Source of the DNA: Fen-178 sp963722575
GTDB taxonomy: Bacteria; Acidobacteriota; Terriglobia; Bryobacterales; Bryobacteraceae
Assembly: GCA_963722575.1 (NCBI GenBank)
Contig: CAVRNR010000022.1
Location: 1,488,001 to 1,552,000 of the forward strand
Length of the DNA stretch: 64,000 bases
Direction: 5' to 3'
Part shown: piece after piece, positions 56,248 to 64,000 of the stretch
How positions within the stretch are numbered: the stretch's first letter is position 1
Layout of the letters: each line of letters begins with the position of its first letter
The notes under the pieces: generated by a model
The model's input: the letters and a program-made list of their open reading frames with translations, nothing else
The model's database searches: none
What the model was told of the DNA's origin: nothing
Position numbers and translations under genes: made by a program

Positions 56248-59200
56248 ATGAAACTGAATTGCTTCGTGGGCATTGTTTTTGCCTTCGCGCTGTGCTGCAC
56301 CAGCCTGTTTGGGCAGACTGTAGCCAGCTCGATAGTGGGAACGGTCGTCGATCCGGCGGACGCGGCTGTTGCGGGCGCACAGGTTACACTGACTAACAAC
56401 GGTACCGGCGCGGTCCGTCAAGCGACCACGGACAACCTCGGAACGTACCGGTTCGTCCAACTGGATCCGGGTACTTACAGCCTGACGATCAGGGCATCCG
56501 GGTTCAAGACTGCAACGGTTACCGGCATGGAGGTGGTCATTCAGGAAACCCATAACGCAGGTAGGACGGTTCTCCAGATTGGTAATCTGTCGGAATCGAT
56601 ATCCGTCACCGCGGACGCGGCGCAGGTACAGTTGGCGAGTTCCGAGAAGTCCCAGACCGTGGACGCCGGCGCGCTGAAGGATTTAACGCTGAAGGGCCGG
56701 GATCTGTTCGGCTATCCCAGGCTGGTTCCGGGTGTGATCGACACTGCGGCCAGCCGCGACGTGACAAGCCATGGCGCCATCAGCGGCATGAGTATCAACG
56801 GAGCCTCGGCGTCGACGGTGTACTTTAGCGTCGACGGGATCGCCGATATGGATGTTGGATCGTCGACTTCACTTCAGGTTGAGCCGAACCTCGACGCCAT
56901 TCAGGAGTTGAAGGTCTTGACCTCGAATTACGCCGCCGAATACGGGCGCAACTCGGGCGGAATGATCACCGTTGTGACCAAGAGCGGAACACAGCAGTTT
57001 CATGGCACCGCCGCGTGGAACCACCGGCACGAGGAATTCAACGCGGACACCTGGGTGAACGACCACACCATCAAGAATGGCGCTGCTACTCCGCGAGTGC
57101 CATACCGGTATAACGTCGAAACCTACAGCATAGGCGGTCCCGCGTATATCCCCAAGCACTTCAACACAGCCAAGACGAGACTGTTCTTCTTTTGGTCCCA
57201 GGAGTATACCGGCCAGTTCGTAAGCGGCGGCTCGGAGAGTATGTACACACCCACGGCGCTGGAGCGCGTGGGCAACTTCTCGCAGAGCTTTAACAACAAC
57301 GGTAGTCTGATCAACGTCCTCGACCCGGCCAACAACAACCTTCAGTTCCCCGGCAACATCATACCCGCCTCGCGCATCAATCCGGTGGGCCAGGAGTTGC
57401 TCAACTTCTTCCCGACGCCAAACTATACTCCGACGCTGGCCGCTCAGATGAACGTGGTGAACTACTTCGAGCAGGCCAGCGGCAGCCACCCGCGGCGCAA
57501 CGACATTCTTCGTATCGATGGCAGTATAACGTCGAAAATCAACGCCACCTTCCGCTGGATGCGCGATTACGACACCTCGGTTACCCTGTACGATGGCGTC
57601 CAATTCACTTCCGACCAAGGGGGTACTCTGGGTCAGCAGGGTATTGCCCCCATCAACCATCCCAACGGCGGGCAAGGCTACCTGGGTTCGATTACCTACA
57701 CCATCACGCCGACCATGGTCAACGAGGCCTCGATCGCCGTAAACTGGGATATGTATAACTATATCCCGGCGGATAACTATAAGAGTGAAGACCGTTCGCT
57801 GGTGCCTGGCCTGCCAGAGCTCTTTCCAGTGCCTACCGCCGCGGCCAATGGTTCCCAAGGCCCTGTCAACGGTTATCAGAACATCCTCCCAACCTTCAGC
57901 TTTGGCGGCACGCCCAGCAACGCGATGTCCTACGGGCGCACCGGCGCTTCGGCCGGACAGGAGATATGCATCAACCCCACCTGGTACTTTACTGACAACC
58001 TCAGCAAGATCGCGGGCAGTCACTCGCTCAAAGCCGGAATCTACCTGGAATACAATGAGAAGTATCAGCCGGCCATGCGAAACTACGCGGGAGCCTTCAG
58101 CTTTGCCTCCTCAACCTCGGTTCCGCTGCTCAACACGAATGACGGTTTCGCCAACGCCCTGCTCGGCAACGTCAGCAGTTACAGCCAATACAATGGAACA
58201 ACGAGCTTCAACGTCAACTATTGGAACGTGGAGTTTTATGCGCAGGACAGTTGGAAAGTGAACCGCAGGCTGACTCTCAATCTTGGGGTGCGATTCTATC
58301 ACCAGACGCCTCAGCAGGATTACTACGATACTTTTGTAAACTTCAATCCGTCAACCTATTCAAAATCGGCAATGCCGCGGATTTACGTTCCGGCTTGCTC
58401 GACTGGCGCCGCGACATGCACCTCGAACACTGGTCTCGTGGCCAAAGATCCTCTTACGGGCGCAACCGTCAGTAGCGGATTCGTCGGGGATTATGTCCCC
58501 AATTCGGGTAACCCCACCTCGGGAATGCAGGTGCTGGGGGTGAACGGCGTTCCGCTTGCTCCCTACCATCAGAGGCCTCTTGTGGCAGCGCCGCGTATCG
58601 GTTTTGCCTACGACCTCATGGGCGATGGAAAGACCGCCATCCGCGGTGGGTGGGGCATGTTTTACAACCGGCTCGACGGCAATGAGTATTACAACGGGTC
58701 GACGAACCTGTCGGGACAGCCGCCGCTCGCCTATCAGCAGACGGTCAGCAACCTCAGCTTCGCGCAGATCGCGGCGCAAAACACGGGCGCCCCGCCGAGC
58801 CTGAGCAGTCTGAGCGTCGCTCCTACCGCTCCGACCCAGTGGCCTGCCAATGTTCCGTGGGACGCGGTCATGAACGCCAGCGTTGGCGTTCAGCGAACGC
58901 TCGGCAGCAACACAATGTTCGATGTCGGCTACACGTGGAGTTATAGCTACAACCAACATGTTACTTACGACTCCAATTGGATTCCCGTCGGAGCGGGCTG
59001 GCCGTTCACACCGTCGAATCTGAACCCGACCACCGCGGGCAATACGAGCGCCGACATTGGCTCTATTTTCGAACGAACGATATACCCGGGGTACGGCACA
59101 GTCACTGACGCTGCCATGGTTGGGCACGATAACTTCAATGCTCTCACCGCCACCATGCAGAAGCGCTTGTCACACGGCTTGGTAGTTGGCCTGTCCTACA

Positions 59201-59904
59201 CTTTCTCTAAAGCATTGGGCACGACCAGTTACAACCTCGCCGTTCCTAACAACGAGGAATGGAATTACGGCCGGCTGAGCACGGACCGGCGCAACAATCT
59301 CCAGATCAACTACTACTACGATATTCCCAATGTCGGGAAGAAGTATGGCATTAAGGTGTTGGGGGCCGTGACCGACCACTGGACTTTCTCCGGAATCACT
59401 TCCATCCAGAGTGGCGCTCCGTATAATCCAAGTTGCGGCCTCACTTCAGGCGCGGCATCCGTGTCGGGCGGTTACACCGGCACACCGGACGTTACTATGC
59501 GTTGTCAGGTGATCGGCAATCCGCTGGCTAACGTCCCCGCGGGTACTTACTTCAATCCGGCGGCATATGCCATGCCCGCTCTGGCTACCGGCCCGGACAA
59601 CTCGATTGTCGGGCCGCCCGCTATAGGTAACCAGGGCGGCGGCGCCGGAGCTCTCACGTATCCGCGTGTGACGAACTTCGACCTGACGATGACCAAGAGC
59701 ATCCCGCTGGGCACCGAAAGGCGCGTCCTGAAGATTCAAGCTCAGGCGTACAACGCGTTCAACCACCCGCAATTCAACTCGATGAATACCGGGATCCAGT
59801 TTAATCCCGCTACCAACGCGGTAACCAATGCTACGTCCGTTGGCCTTCCAACCGGCACATTCCCGGCCCGTGTATTGGCGTTCTCGGCCCGGCTCCAGTT
59901 CTAG
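56248..59904 (+). CDS. Oar-like TonB-dependent receptor with carboxypeptidase-regulatory-like domain
   Basis: This 1218-residue outer-membrane protein has a signal peptide (~1-22, ending LFGQ). A carboxypeptidase-D-like beta domain follows (~25-110: SIVGTVVDPADAAVAGAQVT, LGTYRFVQLDPGTYSLTI). A plug-like region carries VEPNLDAIQELKVLTSNYAA and EYGRNSGGMITVVTKSGTQQ. A very long barrel ends in FPARVLAFSARLQF. This SusC/Oar-type architecture is expanded in Solibacter-like genomes and probably imports oligosaccharides or peptides. The GH2 gene follows 149 bp downstream on the same strand, which suggests glycan uptake. No SusD-like gene is present. Confidence 0.92.
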   Translation: MKLNCFVGIVFAFALCCTSLFGQTVASSIVGTVVDPADAAVAGAQVTLTNNGTGAVRQATTDNLGTYRFVQLDPGTYSLTIRASGFKTATVTGMEVVIQETHNAGRTVLQIGNLSESISVTADAAQVQLASSEKSQTVDAGALKDLTLKGRDLFGYPRLVPGVIDTAASRDVTSHGAISGMSINGASASTVYFSVDGIADMDVGSSTSLQVEPNLDAIQELKVLTSNYAAEYGRNSGGMITVVTKSGTQQFHGTAAWNHRHEEFNADTWVNDHTIKNGAATPRVPYRYNVETYSIGGPAYIPKHFNTAKTRLFFFWSQEYTGQFVSGGSESMYTPTALERVGNFSQSFNNNGSLINVLDPANNNLQFPGNIIPASRINPVGQELLNFFPTPNYTPTLAAQMNVVNYFEQASGSHPRRNDILRIDGSITSKINATFRWMRDYDTSVTLYDGVQFTSDQGGTLGQQGIAPINHPNGGQGYLGSITYTITPTMVNEASIAVNWDMYNYIPADNYKSEDRSLVPGLPELFPVPTAAANGSQGPVNGYQNILPTFSFGGTPSNAMSYGRTGASAGQEICINPTWYFTDNLSKIAGSHSLKAGIYLEYNEKYQPAMRNYAGAFSFASSTSVPLLNTNDGFANALLGNVSSYSQYNGTTSFNVNYWNVEFYAQDSWKVNRRLTLNLGVRFYHQTPQQDYYDTFVNFNPSTYSKSAMPRIYVPACSTGAATCTSNTGLVAKDPLTGATVSSGFVGDYVPNSGNPTSGMQVLGVNGVPLAPYHQRPLVAAPRIGFAYDLMGDGKTAIRGGWGMFYNRLDGNEYYNGSTNLSGQPPLAYQQTVSNLSFAQIAAQNTGAPPSLSSLSVAPTAPTQWPANVPWDAVMNASVGVQRTLGSNTMFDVGYTWSYSYNQHVTYDSNWIPVGAGWPFTPSNLNPTTAGNTSADIGSIFERTIYPGYGTVTDAAMVGHDNFNALTATMQKRLSHGLVVGLSYTFSKALGTTSYNLAVPNNEEWNYGRLSTDRRNNLQINYYYDIPNVGKKYGIKVLGAVTDHWTFSGITSIQSGAPYNPSCGLTSGAASVSGGYTGTPDVTMRCQVIGNPLANVPAGTYFNPAAYAMPALATGPDNSIVGPPAIGNQGGGAGALTYPRVTNFDLTMTKSIPLGTERRVLKIQAQAYNAFNHPQFNSMNTGIQFNPATNAVTNATSVGLPTGTFPARVLAFSARLQF

Positions 59905-59913
59905 ACATGGCAT

Positions 59914-60001
59914 CCGCTCTCTAACGGGGTGCCCTCCGGGCCCGGCTCGGTACGGCGCCTTATTCCGAGCCGGGCCCAGAGGGCACCCCGTTAGGGAGCG
60001 G
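59914..60001. repeat. 37-bp near-perfect inverted repeat
   Basis: Arms 59914-59950 and 59965-60001 pair with two mismatched positions around a 14-nt loop. The arms contain ACGGGGTGCCCTC and GGGCCCGGCTCGG. It fills most of the gap between the Oar-like and GH2 genes. With no U-run, a mobile palindromic element is as likely as a terminator. Half-motifs of the same type occur elsewhere in the window. Confidence 0.88.
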
Positions 60002-60052
60002 TTGTGCAATCGGAACCGAGTGACATCAGATATAAGTGTGGAGGGGTGTGAA

Positions 60053-63007
60053 ATGAGAGACAAGATGCGGCGCGCCAGATACGCCATGCTGCTTGCGACG
60101 CTGGCAACAGCCTGCGCACAACAGTCCCAGTTAACCTCGCTCGACGGAACCTGGGATTTCGCGTTTGCCGCCGACGCGGCCGCGGCGGACCACCTTGCCG
60201 GGTTCTACCAGGACGGCTTCCAGGGCGGGGGCTTCCGTCCCATCGTGGTGCCCTCCAACTGGGCCCTGCAAGGGTTCGAGGAACCGATCTATGCGCGGAC
60301 CAGGCGGGGCGGCGAGGGTTTCTACGTGCTTCGCTTTCAGGCGCCCGCCAATCTGACGGGCAAGCGGGTGCTGCTCCATTTCGGCGGGGTCTGGGATTCG
60401 GCCGAGGTCTGGCTGAACTCCGCGCCGCTGGGGCGGCACGACAGCGGTTTCACCGGGTTCGCATTCGACGTGACCCCGAGCCTCAAGGTCGGGGCCGAGA
60501 ACCGGCTGGCGGTGCGAGTCCGCCAGTTTACCAAGGACTCCGCATTCGATACCAACGACGACTGGGCGCTCGGCGGCATCTACCGCGACGTGTGGTTGGA
60601 AGCCATGCCGGCGGCGACGTACATCGACCGGGTGGAGACATCCACCACGTTCGACGCCCAGTTCCGCGACGCCGATCTGAACCTGCGCGTACTGGTGTCC
60701 GGAAGCCGCGGTTTTGGCGGCGGTGGCCGGGGTGGCGCACAGGCGGGCGGCGGACGTGGCGGCGCGGGCGCACCGGGGGCCGCGGGCGGCGCACAAGCGG
60801 GCCGGGGGCGTGGCGGCGCGAACGCCGCGCCGGAACCCGGCTACGATCTGCGGGCTATTTTGACCGGGCCCGATGGCAAAGAAGTTCAACGGTCCGTTCT
60901 GGCTATTCCGGGCCACCGCGGCACGGCGCGCGACACGCTCCTCACCATGCACGTGAACGCGCCCGAGCACTGGACCGCCGAAACTCCCAACTTGTACCGG
61001 CTCACGGTGGAGCTGGTGCAAGGCGGCGCTGTCACGCACGCGCGGACATCGGCCGTGGGCTTCCGCCAGATCTCGACCGCTGGGGGCGTGCTGCGTCTCA
61101 ACGGCCAAGTCGTGAAACTGCGGGGCGTATGCCGCCACGACGAAAACCCGGACGTGGGCCGAGCCACCCGCCGGGAAGACTGGCTGCAAGACCTGCGCCT
61201 GATGAAGGCCGCGAATATCAACATGGTTCGGACATCCCACTATCCGCCGGCCAAGGGTTTCATCGAACTCTGCGATGAGATGGGCATGTACGTACTCGAC
61301 GAGGTTCCCATGGGCTTCGGCGGCGGATATGGCGACGACCCGTCGTTTATGTCATCCGGCCTGCTGCGCGCGCAGGAGACCATCGCGCGCGACCGCAATC
61401 ACCCCTCCGTGATCGTCTGGGATATCGGCAACGAAAATCCCTTCACTGCCTTGCACCTGGCGATGATCCGCTTCGTGAAGGGATCGGACCCCACGCGCCC
61501 GGTGCTGATGCCGCAGCGCATCGAGGAGTTCCTCCCGCCGGAGGTGGATATCCTGGCGCCGCACTACCGTCCGCCTTCCGCCCTGGATCAACTCGCGGCG
61601 CACTCCAGCCGCCCCATCATCACCACCGAATACACGCACGCCTACGCGGAGGATGGGTTCGGCGGGCTGGCGGAATCCTGGCGCGCGCTGACACAGCACC
61701 CCAGCGGCGCGGGCGGAGCCATCTGGATGTGGCAGGATCAGGGCCTGACCAGAACGCGCATCGGCGCCAACGGCCAGCCCGAGAAGTACATTCAGATTGT
61801 CACCGACGGATGGGACGGTATTGTACGGGCCGATCGCACGCCGCAGCGGGACTACTGGGAAGCCAGAGCCGTGTATGCGCCGGTGGTCCTTCCCGCGGAT
61901 GCGGTGCATTTCTGGCCCGGCCAGGCGCAGGTGCGGGTCCCCATCCGCAACGATTACGATTTCACCGAGCTTTCCACTGTCGGAATCCATTGGAGCCTCA
62001 TGGCCGACGACCGCGAACTGGCCAAGGGAGAAGCCAAGGTGAACGCCATTCCTCACGCCACTGGATATTTGGAACTGCCGGTAGATGGTATCAAAAGCGT
62101 GGAGCCGGGGGTCGCGTACTACGCGCATCTAGCGTTTCTTCGCGCGGATGGCTCGGAGATCGTCGAGCGCGCGGTCGAATTGCTGGCGGACGGCCCGGCG
62201 CCGGACCCGGCCCGCTCCGTTCCGTCCCAGGTGCGCGTGCGTAAAGGGAAGACCGTTGCGGTCACGGCCGGGTCCGCCTCGTATGAATTCGATCCAGCCA
62301 CCGCCCGGCTGATTTCGGTATCGGCGGGGACCGCCAAGGTGGTCTCCGGCTCGCGCTTCACCATCTGGCGGCCGTTGGGGGCTAACGATGTGCTCACGCT
62401 GCGCATCGAGGCCGACGCTGTGCCGGACCTGAACAAGTATTCGGTAGCGGTGAAAAGTTGGAAGGTAACCGAGGAAGATTCGGGCGTCCGCATCGACGCC
62501 GAAGCCGAACACACGGTTAACGAGAAAAACTCGTTCTCCGTGGCGTACACGTACCGGGTAGGCCGCGATGGCGTACTGCGCGTGGAGTATACGGTAAGAC
62601 CCCACGTGGAGTTTCCGTGGCTGCCCGAGATCGGCATCGAGTTCGAGACCGCCGCCGGGTTGGACAACCTGCGCTGGCTGGGGTTGGGCCCGCTCGATGC
62701 TTACCCCAACGAGAGGACCGCGCCAATCTTCGGAGTGTACGCGGGTCGAACGGACAGCGAGACGGCGAAAGGGACGAAAGCCACTCGGTGGGCCGAGTTG
62801 ACTTCCGGACAGGGCTCTGGCCTGCGCGTGGAAGGCGCGCCCTACATCCGGTTGGAAGGGCGCAATCTGCGAGTGCTGCCCTCCGTAGTTGGGCGTTCCG
62901 AGAAAGGCCGCCGCCCTGAAGCGACTGAATACCGTCTCGATACCGGCCCTTCGGCTGAGTTTCAGGGCGCCTTTTCCCTGATTCCGCTGGCGCCAGGGCG
63001 AAAGTGA
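60053..63007 (+). CDS. Glycoside hydrolase family 2 (beta-galactosidase-like), secreted
   Basis: This 984-residue protein has a signal peptide (~5-22, ending TACAQ). Domains in order are: sugar-binding jelly roll (VVPSNWALQGFEEPIYARTR), immunoglobulin-like domain, TIM barrel with KLRGVCRHDENPDVGRATRR and MVRTSHYPPAKGFIELCDEM, acid/base Glu461 in WDIGNENPFTALH, nucleophile Glu526 in TTEYTHAYAEDG, and the C-terminal beta-galactosidase small-chain-like domain (LRWLGLGPLDAYPNERTAPI). A Gly/Arg/Ala-rich insertion (~221-262) interrupts the second domain. GAGGGG precedes the ATG by 6-7 nt. It probably works with the upstream Oar-like receptor in glycan use. Confidence 0.92.
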   Translation: MRDKMRRARYAMLLATLATACAQQSQLTSLDGTWDFAFAADAAAADHLAGFYQDGFQGGGFRPIVVPSNWALQGFEEPIYARTRRGGEGFYVLRFQAPANLTGKRVLLHFGGVWDSAEVWLNSAPLGRHDSGFTGFAFDVTPSLKVGAENRLAVRVRQFTKDSAFDTNDDWALGGIYRDVWLEAMPAATYIDRVETSTTFDAQFRDADLNLRVLVSGSRGFGGGGRGGAQAGGGRGGAGAPGAAGGAQAGRGRGGANAAPEPGYDLRAILTGPDGKEVQRSVLAIPGHRGTARDTLLTMHVNAPEHWTAETPNLYRLTVELVQGGAVTHARTSAVGFRQISTAGGVLRLNGQVVKLRGVCRHDENPDVGRATRREDWLQDLRLMKAANINMVRTSHYPPAKGFIELCDEMGMYVLDEVPMGFGGGYGDDPSFMSSGLLRAQETIARDRNHPSVIVWDIGNENPFTALHLAMIRFVKGSDPTRPVLMPQRIEEFLPPEVDILAPHYRPPSALDQLAAHSSRPIITTEYTHAYAEDGFGGLAESWRALTQHPSGAGGAIWMWQDQGLTRTRIGANGQPEKYIQIVTDGWDGIVRADRTPQRDYWEARAVYAPVVLPADAVHFWPGQAQVRVPIRNDYDFTELSTVGIHWSLMADDRELAKGEAKVNAIPHATGYLELPVDGIKSVEPGVAYYAHLAFLRADGSEIVERAVELLADGPAPDPARSVPSQVRVRKGKTVAVTAGSASYEFDPATARLISVSAGTAKVVSGSRFTIWRPLGANDVLTLRIEADAVPDLNKYSVAVKSWKVTEEDSGVRIDAEAEHTVNEKNSFSVAYTYRVGRDGVLRVEYTVRPHVEFPWLPEIGIEFETAAGLDNLRWLGLGPLDAYPNERTAPIFGVYAGRTDSETAKGTKATRWAELTSGQGSGLRVEGAPYIRLEGRNLRVLPSVVGRSEKGRRPEATEYRLDTGPSAEFQGAFSLIPLAPGRK

Positions 63008-63152
63008 ACGATCCGGCCCAGGTGTGGCCGGACCCGCAGCCTGCTCCCTGCGCCGGCCTGAGCATGCTCGCCGTTGGATGGGCAGTGGAACATGCTTCGT
63101 ATCCGCCGGTTTTCCTGGGTGCGAGTATTGCGTCTTGCGGTACGCGGCTGCA

Positions 63153-64000
63153 CTACTTGATCTCGACGGCCCCGCCCGCCGTCGTCAGCTTGCCTTCCAG
63201 GGCATCCTCGACCACTGCGCGCGCGGAGTAACTTCCCGGAGGCGCCTGGAGCGTCATTGAGACAACCAGGCCGGTCTTCGCCAACTGCGCGAAAGTCGCC
63301 TCCGTGAAATTCAAATCCAGTTCGCTTCGCTTGCCCGTCACGACGCCCCCGCGGGCATCCAGCAGGACCCCCACCAACGTCAGTTTCTGCTGGCGCCGAT
63401 TCTGCCTGGTTTCGAAATGCAAGCGGGCGATATCCAGGTGCGCGACCATGGTGATGCCCGACGGCCCGGCCCTCTGCTCCCAGGCGAATTCGGCAGGCAA
63501 ATCCGCGATCGTGTCCGAGGCGATGACTTCACCGTCCAGTCTGGAGGGTGGGGAGACGGGCGCGGCGGCATTCGCCGATGACGCGGTGTAGCCCAGGCGG
63601 GCCTGCAGCGAATACCGCTTGCCCGCGGCGAGCCGCACTTTCAGGCTATGAAAACGCCCGTCGGCAGCCACGCCGGAGGGCGCGAAGCCGAGCACGTACA
63701 TGGTCTCCGGCATCATGCCCAACTCCCGGAAGCCGCGCACCAGATCGTTGCTGTTGTGGTAGAACGTGCCACCCGTGCCGGCGGCCAAAACCGCCATTCC
63801 GTCGTCCTTCGCCTCTTCCTGGCGGCCCTCGATTTTCGCTTCCTCGACTCGCGCGCGCGGCGGAGTCCGGCCCATCGGCGGAGAGTCGGAAGCGTCGCCT
63901 CCCGGCAACTCGAGGTAAAGCCCCCGAGCGTCCAGAGTGTCGATCACCACTTCCGCGTGCAGCGCTTTGGCCATCAGGAGATCTTCGTCAGCCTCCAGGT
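63153..64000 (-). CDS. Partial: VWFA-related domain protein, C-terminal part
   Basis: The frame is open through the right edge, so the start is missing. The visible ~282 residues begin LEADEDLLMAKALHAEVVID and contain GMAVLAAGTGGTFYHNSNDL and MMPETMYVLGFAPSGVAADG, followed by FHSLKVRLAAGKRYSLQARL. These are the end of the VWFA domain and the post-domain strand pattern of the VWFA-related family that is abundant in Solibacter-like genomes. The C-terminal ~160 residues form a beta-rich domain (LTLVGVLLDARGGVVTGKRS). The 145-bp gap to the GH2 stop shows no gene. Confidence 0.85.
   Translation of the reverse strand, partial: LEADEDLLMAKALHAEVVIDTLDARGLYLELPGGDASDSPPMGRTPPRARVEEAKIEGRQEEAKDDGMAVLAAGTGGTFYHNSNDLVRGFRELGMMPETMYVLGFAPSGVAADGRFHSLKVRLAAGKRYSLQARLGYTASSANAAAPVSPPSRLDGEVIASDTIADLPAEFAWEQRAGPSGITMVAHLDIARLHFETRQNRRQQKLTLVGVLLDARGGVVTGKRSELDLNFTEATFAQLAKTGLVVSMTLQAPPGSYSARAVVEDALEGKLTTAGGAVEIK

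Overview
The window is GC-rich, densely coded DNA. Its gene content fits an Acidobacteriota genome of the Solibacter/Bryobacter type. The evidence is a kinase fused to PD40/TolB repeats, a very large Oar-like TonB receptor with a carboxypeptidase-like N-terminus, a VWFA-related protein, many TPR proteins with alternating operon strands, DUF3300, and GH2/GH51 enzymes. This placement rests on family content only. I saw no rRNA, tRNA, CRISPR array or transposase.

Layout. 1-9.7 kb: the C-terminal part of a degenerate kinase/PD40 protein (left edge), a MerR regulator, an S41 protease, an MFS pump, xseA and a histone-deacetylase-like hydrolase. 9.7-14.8 kb: a five-gene minus-strand operon for glycan or glycoprotein assembly (two GT2 enzymes, a DUF2304 protein, a TMTC-like membrane/TPR protein, a GT4 enzyme). 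14.8-20.8 kb: two tandemly duplicated small secreted proteins, an old yellow enzyme, a 13-TM-like membrane protein and DUF3300. 21-23.7 kb: an rRNA methylase and rarA, divergent from a YdcF protein. 23.7-27 kb: a compact accessory patch with VapBC, a DUF4160-DUF2442 pair and an OLD-like ATPase-TOPRIM nuclease. 27-34.3 kb: membrane/TPR proteins, an MFS pump, an NCS1-type permease and an OmpR-type two-component system. 34.6-40.7 kb: a GH51 arabinofuranosidase, recA followed by a divergent RecA paralog, an HU protein and TatA. 40.8-45 kb: a tyrosine-ammonia-lyase-like enzyme, an AraC/GyrI regulator and a Tat-exported aldo/keto reductase with Fe-S clusters. 45.4-51.2 kb: a six-gene minus-strand operon behind a cobalamin riboswitch. 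51-64 kb: a TPR protein, a PD40-haem-TPR protein, an Oar-like receptor, a GH2 enzyme and a VWFA-related protein (right edge).

How the genes work together. The clearest system is the riboswitch-led operon: BtuB-like receptor, cobalamin adenosyltransferase, DUF6580 membrane protein, a DUF71/COG2102 ATP-binding protein, a kinase-like/nuclease-like fusion and hpt. It reads as a B12 salvage operon with two members of unknown role and an unexpected purine-salvage gene. The 3' end of hpt is duplicated as a 43-bp direct repeat around a single small gene, which looks like the footprint of an insertion. Other points of interest are the RecA paralog with a shortened P-loop, the XseA Asp-to-Asn change in its GHETD motif, the solitary OLD nuclease beside two toxin-antitoxin-like modules, and several genes whose best -10 element lies only 6-8 nt from the start codon, implying leaderless mRNAs.

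Coordinates for promoters and hairpins were indexed by hand and may be off by one base.
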